NCBI RefSeq assembly: GCF_001636405.1
Contig: NZ_KV440950.1
Location: 830,001-891,701, forward strand
Length of the DNA: 61,701 bases
Origin: Peribacillus frigoritolerans
Lineage (GTDB): Bacteria > Bacillota > Bacilli > Bacillales > DSM-1321
Direction: 5' to 3'
Both the position numbers and the translations under genes were made by a program. The notes under the pieces are model-generated. The model was not told the DNA's origin, did not search any database, and was given only the letters and a program-made list of their open reading frames with translations. Of the stretch, positions 1 through 9,341 are shown piece by piece (the first letter of the stretch is position 1; each line of letters begins with the position of its first letter).

Positions 1-145
1 ATCTAAGCATGAAGCCCCCCTCAAGATGAGATTTCCCATGGCGCAAGCTAGTAAGATCCCTGAAAGATGATCAGGTTGATAGGTCAGAGGTGGAAGCATG
101 GTGACATGTGGAGCTGACTGATACTAATAGATCGAGGACTTAACC
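1..145 (+). rRNA. 23S ribosomal RNA, 3' end (partial)
   Basis: The first bases carry the conserved 3' end of bacterial 23S rRNA, including the ACTAATAGATCGAGGACTTA segment that closes Bacillus 23S genes. The gene begins outside the window. The end near 145 is estimated from the usual terminus, so it may be off by a few bases. It leads a 23S-5S-tRNA transcription unit. Confidence 0.95.
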
Positions 146-266
146 AACGCTTTTAAAAAAATGAAATACCTTCTTATTATCTAGTTTTGAAGGAATGAAA
201 ATTTCTTCTTGCATTTTCTCAAAAAGACGTTATAATAATATATGTCTTGAAAAAATGTTAACATTG

Positions 267-382
<116 letters not shown>

Positions 383-393
383 AGGTTTCATAT

Positions 394-469
394 GGAGGAT
401 TAGCTCAGCTGGGAGAGCATCTGCCTTACAAGCAGAGGGTCGGCGGTTCGATCCCGTCATCCTCCACCA
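394..469 (+). tRNA. tRNA-Val (TAC)
   Basis: Cloverleaf with anticodon loop CTTACAA (anticodon TAC) and encoded CCA. First of 21 tRNAs in an order matching the B. subtilis rrnB-linked cluster as I remember it. Confidence 0.95.
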
Positions 470-479
470 TTTCACACCT

Positions 480-555
<76 letters not shown>

Positions 556-577
556 CTTTTTAAGATAGTACAAGCAC

Positions 578-653
578 GAGCCATTAGCTCAGTTGGTAGA
601 GCATCTGACTTTTAATCAGAGGGTCGAAGGTTCGAATCCTTCATGGCTCACCA
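578..653 (+). tRNA. tRNA-Lys (TTT)
   Basis: Cloverleaf with anticodon loop CTTTTAA and encoded CCA. Confidence 0.95.
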
Positions 654-660
654 TTTATAT

Positions 661-742
661 GCGGGTGTGGCGGAATTGGCAGACGCACCAGACTTAGGAT
701 CTGGCGCCGCAAGGCGTGGGGGTTCAAGTCCCTTCACCCGCA
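661..742 (+). tRNA. tRNA-Leu (TAG)
   Basis: Class II tRNA with a variable arm and anticodon loop CTTAGGA. No CCA is encoded: the discriminator A is followed by TC, so CCA must be added after transcription. Confidence 0.93.
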
Positions 743-750
743 TCTTTCAT

Positions 751-825
751 GCGGAAGTAGTTCAGTGGTAGAATACAACCTTGCCAAGGTTGGGGTCGCG
801 GGTTCGAATCCCGTCTTCCGCTCCA
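751..825 (+). tRNA. tRNA-Gly (GCC)
   Basis: Cloverleaf with anticodon GCC in a CTTGCCAAGG stem-loop and encoded CCA. Confidence 0.95.
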
Positions 826-837
826 CTTTTCGTATGT

Positions 838-926
838 GCCGGGGTGGCGGAACTGGCAGACGCACAGGACTTAAAATCCTGCGGTAGGTGACTACCGTAC
901 CGGTTCGATTCCGGTCCTCGGCACCA
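838..926 (+). tRNA. tRNA-Leu (TAA)
   Basis: Class II tRNA with a long variable arm, anticodon TAA and encoded CCA. Confidence 0.95.
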
Positions 927-936
927 TCATAAATAT

Positions 937-1013
937 GCGCCCGTAGCTCAATTGGATAGAGCATCTGACTACGAATCAGAAGGTTGTAGGTTCGACTCCC
1001 GCCGGGCGCACCA
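937..1013 (+). tRNA. tRNA-Arg (ACG)
   Basis: Cloverleaf with anticodon ACG (expected to be edited to ICG) and encoded CCA. Confidence 0.95.
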
Positions 1014-1024
1014 TGTTTTTATTG

Positions 1025-1101
1025 CGGGAAGTAGCTCAGCTTGGTAGAGCACTTGGTTTGGGACCAAGGGGTCGCAGGTTCGAATCCTGTCTTCCCGACC
1101 A
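1025..1101 (+). tRNA. tRNA-Pro (TGG)
   Basis: Cloverleaf with anticodon loop TTTGGGA (TGG) and encoded CCA. Confidence 0.95.
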
Positions 1102-1118
1102 TGTGATTTTTAATGAAT

Positions 1119-1194
1119 GGGGCCTTAGCTCAGCTGGGAGAGCGCCTGCCTTGCACGCAGGAGGTCAGCGGTTCGATCCCGCTAGGCTCCACCA
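1119..1194 (+). tRNA. tRNA-Ala (TGC)
   Basis: Cloverleaf with anticodon TGC and encoded CCA. Confidence 0.95.
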
Positions 1195-1222
1195 TTTTTC
1201 AATCAGAAACTTATATTATATT

Positions 1223-1299
1223 GGCGGTGTAGCTCAGCTGGCTAGAGCGTACGGTTCATACCCGTGAGGTCGGGGGTTCGATCCCCTCCGCCGCTACCA
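1223..1299 (+). tRNA. tRNA-Met (CAT), probably elongator
   Basis: Cloverleaf with anticodon CAT and a fully paired acceptor stem GGCGGTG/CGCCGC, which argues against the initiator. CCA is encoded. It is one of three CAT tRNAs in this cluster. Confidence 0.9.
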
Positions 1300-1309
1300 A
1301 TAAATATAA

Positions 1310-1386
1310 GGACCTTTAGCTCAGCTGGTTAGAGCAGACGGCTCATAACCGTCCGGTCGTAGGTTCGAGTCCTACAAGGTCCACCA
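1310..1386 (+). tRNA. tRNA-Ile2 (CAT, lysidine type), probable
   Basis: Cloverleaf with anticodon CAT in a GGCTCATAACC stem-loop. The body closely resembles what I recall of the Bacillus tRNA-Ile2, whose C34 is converted to lysidine by TilS to read AUA. The position after tRNA-Met also fits. The alternative is a second elongator Met. Confidence 0.8.
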
Positions 1387-1406
1387 TATTCATTTTTTAA
1401 AGCCGT

Positions 1407-1499
1407 GGAGGTATACCCAAGTTCGGCTGAAGGGATCGGTCTTGAAAACCGACAGGGGAGTCAAATCCCGCGGGGGTTCGAATCCCTCTACCTCCTCCA
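1407..1499 (+). tRNA. tRNA-Ser (TGA)
   Basis: Class II tRNA with a long variable arm, anticodon TGA and encoded CCA. Confidence 0.94.
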
Positions 1500-1602
1500 T
1501 TTTTTCTAAAAGCAGCAAGTTGTTTTAAAACAACCTTACATAAAGGATGCGTACGAAACAATATTCACGAAAGCTTGATGCTAATCGTTTCATTATTACC
1601 GT

Positions 1603-1676
<74 letters not shown>

Positions 1677-1682
1677 TTATTA

Positions 1683-1758
1683 GGTCCCGTGGTGTAGCGG
1701 TTAACATGCCTGCCTGTCACGCAGGAGATCGCGGGTTCGATTCCCGTCGGGACCGCCA
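1683..1758 (+). tRNA. tRNA-Asp (GTC)
   Basis: Cloverleaf with anticodon GTC and encoded CCA. Confidence 0.95.
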
Positions 1759-1781
1759 TTATTTAAATTGAATATATATGT

Positions 1782-1857
1782 GGCTCAGTAGCTCAGTCGG
1801 TAGAGCAAAGGACTGAAAATCCTTGTGTCGGCGGTTCGATTCCGTCCTGAGCCACCA
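1782..1857 (+). tRNA. tRNA-Phe (GAA)
   Basis: Cloverleaf with anticodon GAA and encoded CCA. Confidence 0.95.
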
Positions 1858-1873
1858 TATCTTACAAAATTAC

Positions 1874-1950
1874 GGCGATTGTGGCGAAGTGGTTAACGCA
1901 CCTGATTGTGGTTCAGGCATTCGTGGGTTCGATTCCCATCAGTCGCCCCA
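1874..1950 (+). tRNA. tRNA-His (GTG)
   Basis: Cloverleaf with anticodon GTG. The extra 5' G pairs with C73, as typical of tRNA-His. CCA is encoded. Confidence 0.94.
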
Positions 1951-1954
1951 TTTC

Positions 1955-2028
1955 GCGGGTGTAGTTTAGTGGTAAAACCTCAGCCTTCCAAGCTGATGAT
2001 GAGGGTTCGATTCCCTTCACCCGCTCCA
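1955..2028 (+). tRNA. tRNA-Gly (TCC)
   Basis: Cloverleaf with anticodon TCC and encoded CCA. It follows tRNA-His by only 4 nt. Confidence 0.95.
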
Positions 2029-2033
2029 AATAT

Positions 2034-2110
<77 letters not shown>

Positions 2111-2122
2111 TATTCATATTGT

Positions 2123-2197
2123 TCCGCAGTAGCTCAGTGGTAGAGCATTCGGCTGTTAACCGAACGGTCGTAGGTTCGAGTCCTACCTGCGGAGCCA
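2123..2197 (+). tRNA. tRNA-Asn (GTT)
   Basis: Cloverleaf with anticodon GTT and encoded CCA. Confidence 0.95.
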
Positions 2198-2198
2198 T

Positions 2199-2289
2199 GG
2201 GGAAGTACTCAAGAGGCTGAAGAGGCGCCCCTGCTAAGGGTGTAGGTCGCGCGAGCGGCGCGAGGGTTCAAATCCCTCCTTCTCCGCCA
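2199..2289 (+). tRNA. tRNA-Ser (GCT)
   Basis: Class II tRNA with anticodon GCT, a long variable arm and encoded CCA. The acceptor stem has one G-U pair. It abuts tRNA-Asn with one base between them. Confidence 0.93.
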
Positions 2290-2292
2290 GTT

Positions 2293-2364
2293 GGCCCGTT
2301 GGTCAAGCGGTTAAGACACCGCCCTTTCACGGCGGTAACACGGGTTCGAATCCCGTACGGGTCA
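2293..2364 (+). tRNA. tRNA-Glu (TTC)
   Basis: Cloverleaf with anticodon TTC and no encoded CCA. Last tRNA of the cluster; the operon terminator follows directly. Confidence 0.94.
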
Positions 2365-2370
2365 TAACAA

Positions 2371-2406
2371 AAAAGGAAGCATACATTCATGTATGCTTCT
2401 TTTTTT
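2371..2406 (+). terminator. Terminator of the rRNA/tRNA operon
   Basis: Nine-base-pair stem GAAGCATAC/GTATGCTTC with a 6-nt loop, followed by a run of Ts. An A-run on the left side means it can also stop yteA transcription coming from the right. Confidence 0.9.
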
Positions 2407-3155
2407 CATTTATTTTCCTTGATATAACCATCTTTTTGTTTATAGGGAATGTCTCCAAGTTGGGATTCTATATTTTCTTCTTTCAGGGTATCTTCATATT
2501 CCTTTTGCTTTTTGTTCGGTATATCCACTCTCGTTTTTCCTTCGATATCATTTGCGGCAAATCCTTCATAGTCTTCAGGAAATCCATCCGTTTCATCCTC
2601 GTTTTTATAAAGATCATTGTAATTGTCATGATCACCGGTATAATCAGATGGCGTTTCTGATGTACCGAATTTGGCCACTTCACCAAAGCTATCTTCTTTA
2701 GCCGCCATTTCGATTCCATGACGATTTTCAAAATGATCACCCTTGGATGGAATCAGTATATCCTCTTCCACTGGCCTGTCTTGGGAAAGCGTTCGTTCTG
2801 GGGCATGCTCGACACAGTAGAGGGTGCTTGGGATCGCTTCAAGCCTCTCGATGGGGATTTCCTTATTGCAGGATTTACAATGGCCATACGATCCTTCTTC
2901 CATGGCTTTCAAAGCTTCTTCTATTTTCTCCATTTCGGATTGTGCATGCTCATCGAGTGCTTGATTTCGTTCCATCTCGAATAATTCGGTCCCTAGGTCT
3001 GCAGGATGATTATCATAGGATGATAATTCACCTATGGATTCCGTCTGGCTTTTATCCAGAACGGATTGTTCATCATTTTGAATTCTATTACATAGCTCAT
3101 TTTTTTCCTGAAGCAGTTCTTTTTTTAATTTTTGCGTTTGTTGTTTCGTTGCCAT
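2406..3155 (-). CDS. yteA: YteA-like DksA/TraR-type zinc finger protein
   Basis: A 249-aa protein of the YteA family. The first half is a charged, probably coiled-coil region containing an ELSSYDNHPADLGTE segment (about residues 45-60) typical of the family. A DksA/TraR-like finger follows near residues 92-118 (GHCKSCNKEIPIERLEAIP, then YCVEH). I see one CxxC pair plus a C and H, so the metal site may be partial. The C-terminal half is acidic and low in complexity. Relatives contact the RNA polymerase secondary channel or are expressed in sporulation; the role of this one is not shown. A frame start two codons earlier is TTG; the ATG at 3155 fits the AGGAG at the better spacing. It faces away from menA's promoter region, as in B. 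subtilis beside the men genes. Confidence 0.85.
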   Translation of the reverse strand: MATKQQTQKLKKELLQEKNELCNRIQNDEQSVLDKSQTESIGELSSYDNHPADLGTELFEMERNQALDEHAQSEMEKIEEALKAMEEGSYGHCKSCNKEIPIERLEAIPSTLYCVEHAPERTLSQDRPVEEDILIPSKGDHFENRHGIEMAAKEDSFGEVAKFGTSETPSDYTGDHDNYNDLYKNEDETDGFPEDYEGFAANDIEGKTRVDIPNKKQKEYEDTLKEENIESQLGDIPYKQKDGYIKENK

Positions 3156-3267
3156 ATCCAATTCACTCCTTCTAAACTAAAGTCCAAATCTCTTTTTATA
3201 TTGGTAAGGTGGTTGTATTATCTATTACCCGAATCGGAGTATAGGAAAACAATATGAACGGAAGATA

Positions 3268-3300
3268 GAAAAAAGGACTGAGCGGATGGGCTCAGTCCCC
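3268..3300 (-). terminator. Terminator after menA
   Basis: Eight-base-pair stem GGACTGAG/CTCAGTCC (3275-3282 with 3291-3298). On the minus strand it is followed by a T-run of six, just past the menA stop codon. Confidence 0.85.
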
Positions 3301-3305
3301 GGAGA

Positions 3306-4226
3306 CTATATAAGATAGCTGATGAATAATCCAATGGCCATGAGTAAGCCAAAGAAGGTGTTCGTTTGGGCCGTGGCTTTCATTGCCGGCACCATGGTGA
3401 TCGGCTGTGTTTTACCTACGAAGCCTTTTATTGCGGCCATTGCCTTCGGTATGCTAAGGAAGGCAAGGAGAATCCAAGCCGTAACGCTTCCGGTAAGAAC
3501 GAGCCCAACAAGCCATAGATAAGAGAAAGCGAACATGATTGCCATGAATGTCAGGGCGTTTTTCCTGCCCATCACGACTGGCATCGTTTTGCGGCCATGT
3601 GCCTTATCCCCATCATGATCACGGAGGTTATTGGATAAGTTGATCAGCCCTACCAATATCCCACTAGGAATGGCAATTAAGATGGCTGTTGAAGAAACAT
3701 TACCGGTTTGAATGAAAAAGGCAATAAGGATTATCAAAAAGCCCATGAATAATCCAGAAAAAAGTTCCCCGAACGGTGTATATGAAATGGGCAGGGGACC
3801 GCCTGTATAAAGATAGCCGACAAGCATGCAAACGAGGCCTACTGCAGCTAGCCACCAAGACGATGCGGCACAGATATAGATTCCAATGATCAAGGCGATG
3901 GCATACATGCCAAGGGCCAAGTTCATGATTAGTCTGGGGGTCATCCCATGACGAACGATCCCGCCTCCGATGCCTACGGATTCCTCCGTATCCAGGCCTC
4001 TCTTGAAATCATAGTATTCATTGAATAAATTGGTTGCAGCTTGAATCAGGATACTTGCAACCATCATGGCAGCGAATAGTAACCAATTCACTCCATCTTC
4101 CAAAAGTGCAATCACCGTTCCAAGTAAGACTGGGACAAAAGCTGCGGTTAGTGTATGTGGACGAATTAACTCCCACCAAATCTTCCAGGTCCGTTTAAGG
4201 GGAAGTCCGTCGTATTCTGTTTGCAT
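3306..4226 (-). CDS. menA: 1,4-dihydroxy-2-naphthoate polyprenyltransferase
   Basis: A 306-aa integral membrane protein of the UbiA superfamily. It attaches the polyprenyl chain to 1,4-dihydroxy-2-naphthoate, giving demethylmenaquinone, the membrane step of menaquinone synthesis. The first Asp-rich motif spans about residues 66-79 (NLFNEYYDFKRGLD) and the second lies near residue 200 (DHDGDKAHGRKT); both bind Mg-diphosphate. About eight hydrophobic segments are visible. The start is the ATG at 4226 behind GAGGAG; a longer in-frame extension upstream lacks a ribosome site. It is divergent from menF, so both halves of the pathway share one control region. In B. subtilis menA maps elsewhere, so this linkage differs. 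Confidence 0.95.
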   Translation of the reverse strand: MQTEYDGLPLKRTWKIWWELIRPHTLTAAFVPVLLGTVIALLEDGVNWLLFAAMMVASILIQAATNLFNEYYDFKRGLDTEESVGIGGGIVRHGMTPRLIMNLALGMYAIALIIGIYICAASSWWLAAVGLVCMLVGYLYTGGPLPISYTPFGELFSGLFMGFLIILIAFFIQTGNVSSTAILIAIPSGILVGLINLSNNLRDHDGDKAHGRKTMPVVMGRKNALTFMAIMFAFSYLWLVGLVLTGSVTAWILLAFLSIPKAMAAIKGFVGKTQPITMVPAMKATAQTNTFFGLLMAIGLFISYLI

Positions 4227-4263
4227 TATTTCTCTCCTCAAAATCATTATTGGTTCTCTCGAA

Positions 4264-4292
4264 ATTATAACAAATATTGAAATGTTGCACAA
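4264..4292 (-). promoter_or_regulatory. Predicted sigma-A promoter of menA
   Basis: On the minus strand, TTGTGC (4292-4287) and a perfect TATAAT (4269-4264) are separated by 17 bp, about 40 nt upstream of the menA start. Confidence 0.7.
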
Positions 4293-4524
4293 AAGGTTAT
4301 CCTAATAAATGCAGGAAAAGTGGGTATGGCTGTAATTGAGATTCATGGGTGATGCATTTCCAAAATCAAGGGTATTTCTCTACATTCGCTAAGATTCATA
4401 TAATAAGGAAAAAAGCAGGGAAGAATCGTTCGGTAAAGGGGCGTTTTATTGACATGAGGTTCAAGGGAGGTGTATCTTTAAATAGGTTAAATAGCTTTTA
4501 AAATGTACATTTGGGGGGATTTTT

Positions 4525-5934
4525 TTGGCTATCTCAGAGGAAACTGAACAGTTTCAGGGACTGGCTTCAGCTATACAAAAGGCGAAGGACTTGAATGATC
4601 AAGTTCTATTCAGTCATATTAAGAAGATTAAATGCAACAGCCCCCTTTCATTTTATCAAGCTGGAAGAGAACGGTATGCAGGTGAACGCTTTTTCTGGGA
4701 GGACCCTGCAAAGGAAATAACCATCACCGGTTTAGGCAATGTTAAGAAACTCAAAGCGGCATCGAATGCCGAACGGTATAGAGAAGTCGAAAAGAGCTGG
4801 ATCAAACTGCAGAATGATGCTGTCAAAACAGGAGTGACCGATGTAGAAGCGACAGGTCCTTTACTGTTTGGGGGCTTTTCTTTTGATTATGAAACTGACA
4901 GTACGCTCCTTTGGAATCAGTTCGGGGACAACCTGTTTTATATACCTGCCTTCATGCTGTCAATAGTGGGAAAACAAGCTTACTTAACGACAAACTTACT
5001 GTGTTCGCCTGATGATTCAGAAAAACTCTTCATAGATATGATAAATGAACGGGAAGCTTTCCTCTTCGAAAGCTTGGATGTCAATGGATTGGGTGCAAAT
5101 TCCCTTGTTATGCAGAGGGAAGTCGAACCTGAGGAATGGAAGCGGACGGTCGCAGAGGCTGTTCAGGAAATCAAGACGACAGATCTCGACAAGATTGTTT
5201 TGGCAAGGGAGCTTCGACTTGGTTTTGAACGTTCCATCGATTCAGGGAAAGTGCTTGAACAATTGATTGCTGAGCAGCCATTGAGTTATATTTTCAGTTT
5301 GGAGGCTGGTGGTGACTGTTTTGTCGGTGCCACTCCCGAACGTTTGATTAAGAAACAGGGAAATGAAGTTTTTTCTACCTGCCTTGCCGGATCGATGCGG
5401 CGAGGGAAAGATGAGCAAGAAGATGTTTGTCTTGGTGAAGAATTGCTTCATGACCAAAAGAATTTACAAGAGCATCAATATGTCGTGTCGATGATATCCA
5501 ATGCTTTTGATTCTGTATGCGAAAAGGTGATGGTCCCAGCCGGACCGACACTTATGAAAAACCGTCATATCCAGCATTTGTACACACCGGTTCGCGGTAT
5601 ATCCAAGGAAGGTGTCACGATTTTTGAATTTGTCGAGAACCTCCATCCCACACCTGCCATGGGCGGACTTCCAAAAGAAAAGGCAGTTGTCCGAATTCGG
5701 GAATTGGAAGGTCTGGAACGCGGATTTTATGCGGGTCCTTTAGGCTGGGTGGATACGTATGGGAACGGGGAATTCGCTGTAGGGATACGTTCTGCCCTTA
5801 TACAGAACAATGAGGCATCGCTCTTTGCCGGATGCGGAGTAGTCGAAGATTCGACACCCGAAAGTGAATTCCGGGAAACGGGGATTAAATTCAATCCGAT
5901 GTTAAGTGCTTTAGGAGGAAATCTTAATGAATGA
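4525..5934 (+). CDS. menF: Isochorismate synthase MenF
   Basis: A 469-aa chorismate-utilising enzyme that converts chorismate to isochorismate, the entry step to menaquinone. The chorismate-binding domain fills the C-terminal 260 residues, with recognisable stretches ATPERLIKK, HPTPAMGGLPK, GFYAGPLGW and GCGVVEDSTPESEF that contribute the Mg and substrate ligands. Length agrees with B. subtilis MenF. The start is a TTG 6 nt after a GGGGGGA ribosome site; no in-frame ATG fits better. It leads menF-D-H-B-E-C, and its last codons overlap menD by 8 bp, suggesting translational coupling. The roughly 300-nt menA-menF intergenic region has a TATAAT near 4399, but I see no convincing -35. Confidence 0.96.
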   Translation: MAISEETEQFQGLASAIQKAKDLNDQVLFSHIKKIKCNSPLSFYQAGRERYAGERFFWEDPAKEITITGLGNVKKLKAASNAERYREVEKSWIKLQNDAVKTGVTDVEATGPLLFGGFSFDYETDSTLLWNQFGDNLFYIPAFMLSIVGKQAYLTTNLLCSPDDSEKLFIDMINEREAFLFESLDVNGLGANSLVMQREVEPEEWKRTVAEAVQEIKTTDLDKIVLARELRLGFERSIDSGKVLEQLIAEQPLSYIFSLEAGGDCFVGATPERLIKKQGNEVFSTCLAGSMRRGKDEQEDVCLGEELLHDQKNLQEHQYVVSMISNAFDSVCEKVMVPAGPTLMKNRHIQHLYTPVRGISKEGVTIFEFVENLHPTPAMGGLPKEKAVVRIRELEGLERGFYAGPLGWVDTYGNGEFAVGIRSALIQNNEASLFAGCGVVEDSTPESEFRETGIKFNPMLSALGGNLNE

Positions 5935-7678
5935 CCGAGATGCATTGACAGCGTATGCTGCTTCATTCGTCGATGAGCTTGCACAAAATGAGGTGAAGCA
6001 TGTGGTGGTGAGCCCAGGTTCACGATCCACGCCACTGGCTTTGCTGCTAGTGGAACATCCTGATATCAAAATTCATATTAATGTGGATGAGCGTTCGGCT
6101 GCTTTTTTTGCCCTTGGTTTGGCTAAGGCCTTAAAAGAACCTGTCGGACTTCTTTGTACGTCCGGTACAGCCGCTGCAAACTATTACCCAGCCGTCATCG
6201 AGGCTTTCTATTCAAGAGTGCCGCTTATTGTACTTACCGCTGACCGTCCGCATGAATTGCGTGATGTCGGAGCCCCGCAGGCGATCGATCAGATACACCT
6301 TTACGGGAGACATGTAAAATGGTTTGTCGAAATGGCACTTCCTGAAAGCACGGATGGGATGATGCGGTATGCCAGAACGGTCGGTGCAAGGGCAGTGGCT
6401 ACAGCGGCCGCTGAACCGGCAGGGCCTGTACATTTGAATTTCCCGCTTCGAGAACCATTGATTCCGGACCTGGACCAAGCAAAGGAGTACCGGCAAAATA
6501 AAAGGATGCCTGCAGTGTTGATTGACAGTGGAGAACGGTCATTGTCCGCATCACAAGTAGAAGCGGTTGCAACTACATTGTCAAAAGCTAGGCAAGGTAT
6601 CATTGTATGTGGCGAATTACCGCATCCAGAGATGAAGGAAGCCATTGTCGCATTAGCGAAAAAACTTGCTTTTCCGGTACTGGCTGATCCCCTTTCACAG
6701 TTAAGGAGCGGAAGTCATGATAAAGCCGTCATCATTGATGCGTACGATACATTTCTGCGCGATGAAACGGCAAAAGCGGCGTTCAGGCCGGAAGTGATCT
6801 TGCGATTCGGGGCAATGCCTGTTTCTAAACCGTTATTGTTATTCATGAAAAAGCAAAAACAGGCGATTACTTTGGTCGTCGATGGCGGTGCAGGCTGGCG
6901 CGAACCAGCCGGTTTGGCAACGAATATGATTTACAGCGAAGAGAAAGATTTTTGTCTGCGAATAGCTGAAGGCATTACTTCTTCCCCTGATGATGAATGG
7001 CTTCGCTTATGGCAAACCGTCAACGGAGCGACGAAGGATGCCTTAGCCTCCGTCAGGGATGAAGCGGAGTTAAGCGAAGGCAAGCTGTTCGCCTTGCTTG
7101 CTGATATGATGCCATTGGAGTCGACGTTATTTGTCGGGAATAGTATGCCTATACGTGATTTGGACACTTTCTTTTTGAATAATGAAAAAGGAATCCAAAC
7201 CATTGCCAATCGCGGGGCGAATGGCATCGATGGTGTCGTTTCCACTGCACTTGGCGTGAGCACGGTATCGAAAAATACAGTGCTGGCAATCGGGGATTTA
7301 AGCTTTTTCCATGATATGAATGGCTTGCTTGCAGCAAAACTTCAAAAACAAAATATCACGATTTTGCTGGTTAATAATGATGGCGGCGGCATTTTCTCCT
7401 TCTTGCCGCAGGCGAATGAGAAGGAACATTTCGAAACGCTATTCGGCACGCCTCATGGGCTTGATTTTTCACATACTGCCCAGCTTTATGGCGGTAAATA
7501 CAACAAGGTGCAAAATTGGGATGAGTTCGAGAAGGTATTTACAGAGTCGTTCGAAATTAAAGGTCTGAAAATCATCGAAGTACCGACAGAAAGAGAGTCG
7601 AATCTGCAAAAGCATCGAAATTTGTGGAGCTTTGTTTCCCAGGAAATAAAAATGGTGTTAGACAGGGAAATATCATGA
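5927..7678 (+). CDS. menD: SEPHCHC synthase MenD
   Basis: A 583-aa thiamine-diphosphate enzyme that condenses isochorismate with 2-oxoglutarate. The N-terminal Pyr domain begins with SPGSRSTPLALLL and GTSGTAAANYYPAVIEA. The C-terminal PP domain has NRGANGIDGVVSTALG and the Mg/ThDP-binding stretch starting GDLSFFHDMNG and ending NNDGGGIFSFL. The middle domain is intact and the length matches the family. The ATG overlaps the menF stop region (AATGAATGA), and the gene ends in an ATGA overlap with menH. Confidence 0.97.
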   Translation: MNDRDALTAYAASFVDELAQNEVKHVVVSPGSRSTPLALLLVEHPDIKIHINVDERSAAFFALGLAKALKEPVGLLCTSGTAAANYYPAVIEAFYSRVPLIVLTADRPHELRDVGAPQAIDQIHLYGRHVKWFVEMALPESTDGMMRYARTVGARAVATAAAEPAGPVHLNFPLREPLIPDLDQAKEYRQNKRMPAVLIDSGERSLSASQVEAVATTLSKARQGIIVCGELPHPEMKEAIVALAKKLAFPVLADPLSQLRSGSHDKAVIIDAYDTFLRDETAKAAFRPEVILRFGAMPVSKPLLLFMKKQKQAITLVVDGGAGWREPAGLATNMIYSEEKDFCLRIAEGITSSPDDEWLRLWQTVNGATKDALASVRDEAELSEGKLFALLADMMPLESTLFVGNSMPIRDLDTFFLNNEKGIQTIANRGANGIDGVVSTALGVSTVSKNTVLAIGDLSFFHDMNGLLAAKLQKQNITILLVNNDGGGIFSFLPQANEKEHFETLFGTPHGLDFSHTAQLYGGKYNKVQNWDEFEKVFTESFEIKGLKIIEVPTERESNLQKHRNLWSFVSQEIKMVLDREIS

Positions 7679-8496
7679 ATATTGTCAGCAAGGATGTCAA
7701 TTATGCTGTTGAAATAACGGGAAATGGGGATCCTCTTGTACTTTTGCATGGATTTACGGGAAATAGGGATACATGGAAATTTCTCATCCCGCTACTGAGT
7801 GACAGGTATACGCTGATCATGGTCGACATCATCGGACATGGCATGTCTGCATCACCAGCCGATCATCGAAGGTATAAGCTGGAAAAGGTGGCTGAGGATA
7901 TCAAGTATATTTTGGATGTGTTACATTTCCCGAAAGCCCATATCCTTGGATACTCGATGGGCGGAAGGCTCGGATTGGGATTTGCCTGTTTGTATCCTGA
8001 ATATGTTGATACATTGATACTGGAGAGTGCTTCACCAGGTCTTTTAACAGAAGAGGAACGGAAAATCCGAAGGGGAAATGATCGGAGGCTTGCCGAACGG
8101 ATTCTTGCAAATGGCATGGAAGCGTTTGTGGATCAATGGGAAAACATCCCGCTGTTTGAAAGCCAAAAACGGTTATCGGCCAAAACCAGGTCGGCCATTC
8201 GGGAGCAGCGGCTGGCAAATGACCCTGCCGGCCTTTCCAATAGCCTTCTTGGCATGGGGACCGGCAGTCAGGCTTCTTACTGGGAACAACTGCAAACCCT
8301 TGATTTCCCGGTGCTCCTTGTAACCGGTGAACTTGACCATAAGTTTTGTCGAATAGCGGACTCGATGAAAAAAAAGCTGAAGCGCGCCGAATGGAAAATA
8401 ATAAATGATGCGGGACATGCTATTCATGTGGAAGTTGGAGAAAAGTTTGGTAAAATAATAAGTGAGTTTTTAAAGCGAAATATAAGGAGGAATTAA
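7675..8496 (+). CDS. menH: SHCHC synthase MenH (alpha/beta hydrolase fold)
   Basis: A 273-aa alpha/beta-hydrolase-fold lyase that removes pyruvate from SEPHCHC. Visible elements are the oxyanion segment [12 protein letters not shown] (about residues 23-34), the nucleophile elbow GYSMGG (Ser94), Asp221 and His248 in DAGHAIH. The chosen ATG at 7675 shares an ATGA with the menD stop; an open frame extends further up into menD but would lack homology. It ends one base before the menB start codon, so translation is probably coupled. Confidence 0.95.
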   Translation: MNIVSKDVNYAVEITGNGDPLVLLHGFTGNRDTWKFLIPLLSDRYTLIMVDIIGHGMSASPADHRRYKLEKVAEDIKYILDVLHFPKAHILGYSMGGRLGLGFACLYPEYVDTLILESASPGLLTEEERKIRRGNDRRLAERILANGMEAFVDQWENIPLFESQKRLSAKTRSAIREQRLANDPAGLSNSLLGMGTGSQASYWEQLQTLDFPVLLVTGELDHKFCRIADSMKKKLKRAEWKIINDAGHAIHVEVGEKFGKIISEFLKRNIRRN

Positions 8497-8497
8497 T

Positions 8498-9316
8498 GTG
8501 ACGATTCAATGGGAAACAATACGTGAATATGATGAGATTTTATATGAAAAATATAACGGGATTGCGAAAGTGTCCATCAATCGACCGCATGTACATAATG
8601 CATTCACGCCAAAAACGACTGCTGAAATGATTGATGCATTTGCAAGGGCGCGTGATGATTCCAGCATTGGTGTCATTATTTTAACAGGTGTAGGCGGCAA
8701 AGCATTCTGTTCAGGCGGAGACCAAAAAGTCCGCGGAAACGGCGGATATGTGGGTGAAGATAACATTCCGCGTCTAAATGTTCTTGATTTGCAACGTTTG
8801 ATCCGCGTCATTCCAAAACCAGTCGTAGCCATGGTGGCAGGATATGCAATTGGCGGAGGTAATGTCCTGAACGTGGTATGTGACTTGACGATTGCTGCTG
8901 ACAATGCAATTTTCGGACAAACTGGACCGAATGTAGGAAGCTTTGATGCTGGTTATGGTTCTGGCTACCTTGCACGTATCGTGGGTCATAAAAAGGCGCG
9001 TGAAATCTGGTACCTATGCCGTCAATACAATGCACAGGAAGCATTGGATATGGGATTGGTCAACACGGTCGTGCCTTTAGACCAATTAGAAGCGGAAACG
9101 GTTAAATGGTGTGAAGAAATGCTTGAAAAGAGCCCGACTGCACTTCGTTTCCTGAAAGCGGCAATGAACGCTGATACGGATGGCCTTGCAGGTCTTCAGC
9201 AATTGGCTGGTGACGCTACACTTTTATACTATACAACAGAAGAAGCAAAAGAAGGCCGCGATGCATTCAAAGAAAAACGCACTCCGGACTTTGGGCAATT
9301 CCCTCGTTTCCCTTAA
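8498..9316 (+). CDS. menB: 1,4-dihydroxy-2-naphthoyl-CoA synthase MenB
   Basis: A 272-aa crotonase-family enzyme that closes the second ring of o-succinylbenzoyl-CoA. Crotonase oxyanion segments are visible ([10 protein letters not shown] and [11 protein letters not shown]), followed by [15 protein letters not shown] and [19 protein letters not shown], which are nearly diagnostic of MenB. The start is GTG at 8498, 7 nt after a perfect AAGGAGG. A minimal ATG-TGA start-stop pair sits one base earlier. A hairpin lies between this gene and menE. Confidence 0.97.
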   Translation: MTIQWETIREYDEILYEKYNGIAKVSINRPHVHNAFTPKTTAEMIDAFARARDDSSIGVIILTGVGGKAFCSGGDQKVRGNGGYVGEDNIPRLNVLDLQRLIRVIPKPVVAMVAGYAIGGGNVLNVVCDLTIAADNAIFGQTGPNVGSFDAGYGSGYLARIVGHKKAREIWYLCRQYNAQEALDMGLVNTVVPLDQLEAETVKWCEEMLEKSPTALRFLKAAMNADTDGLAGLQQLAGDATLLYYTTEEAKEGRDAFKEKRTPDFGQFPRFP

Positions 9317-9341
9317 TGAAACGCGTGAATCGATGAGACTG

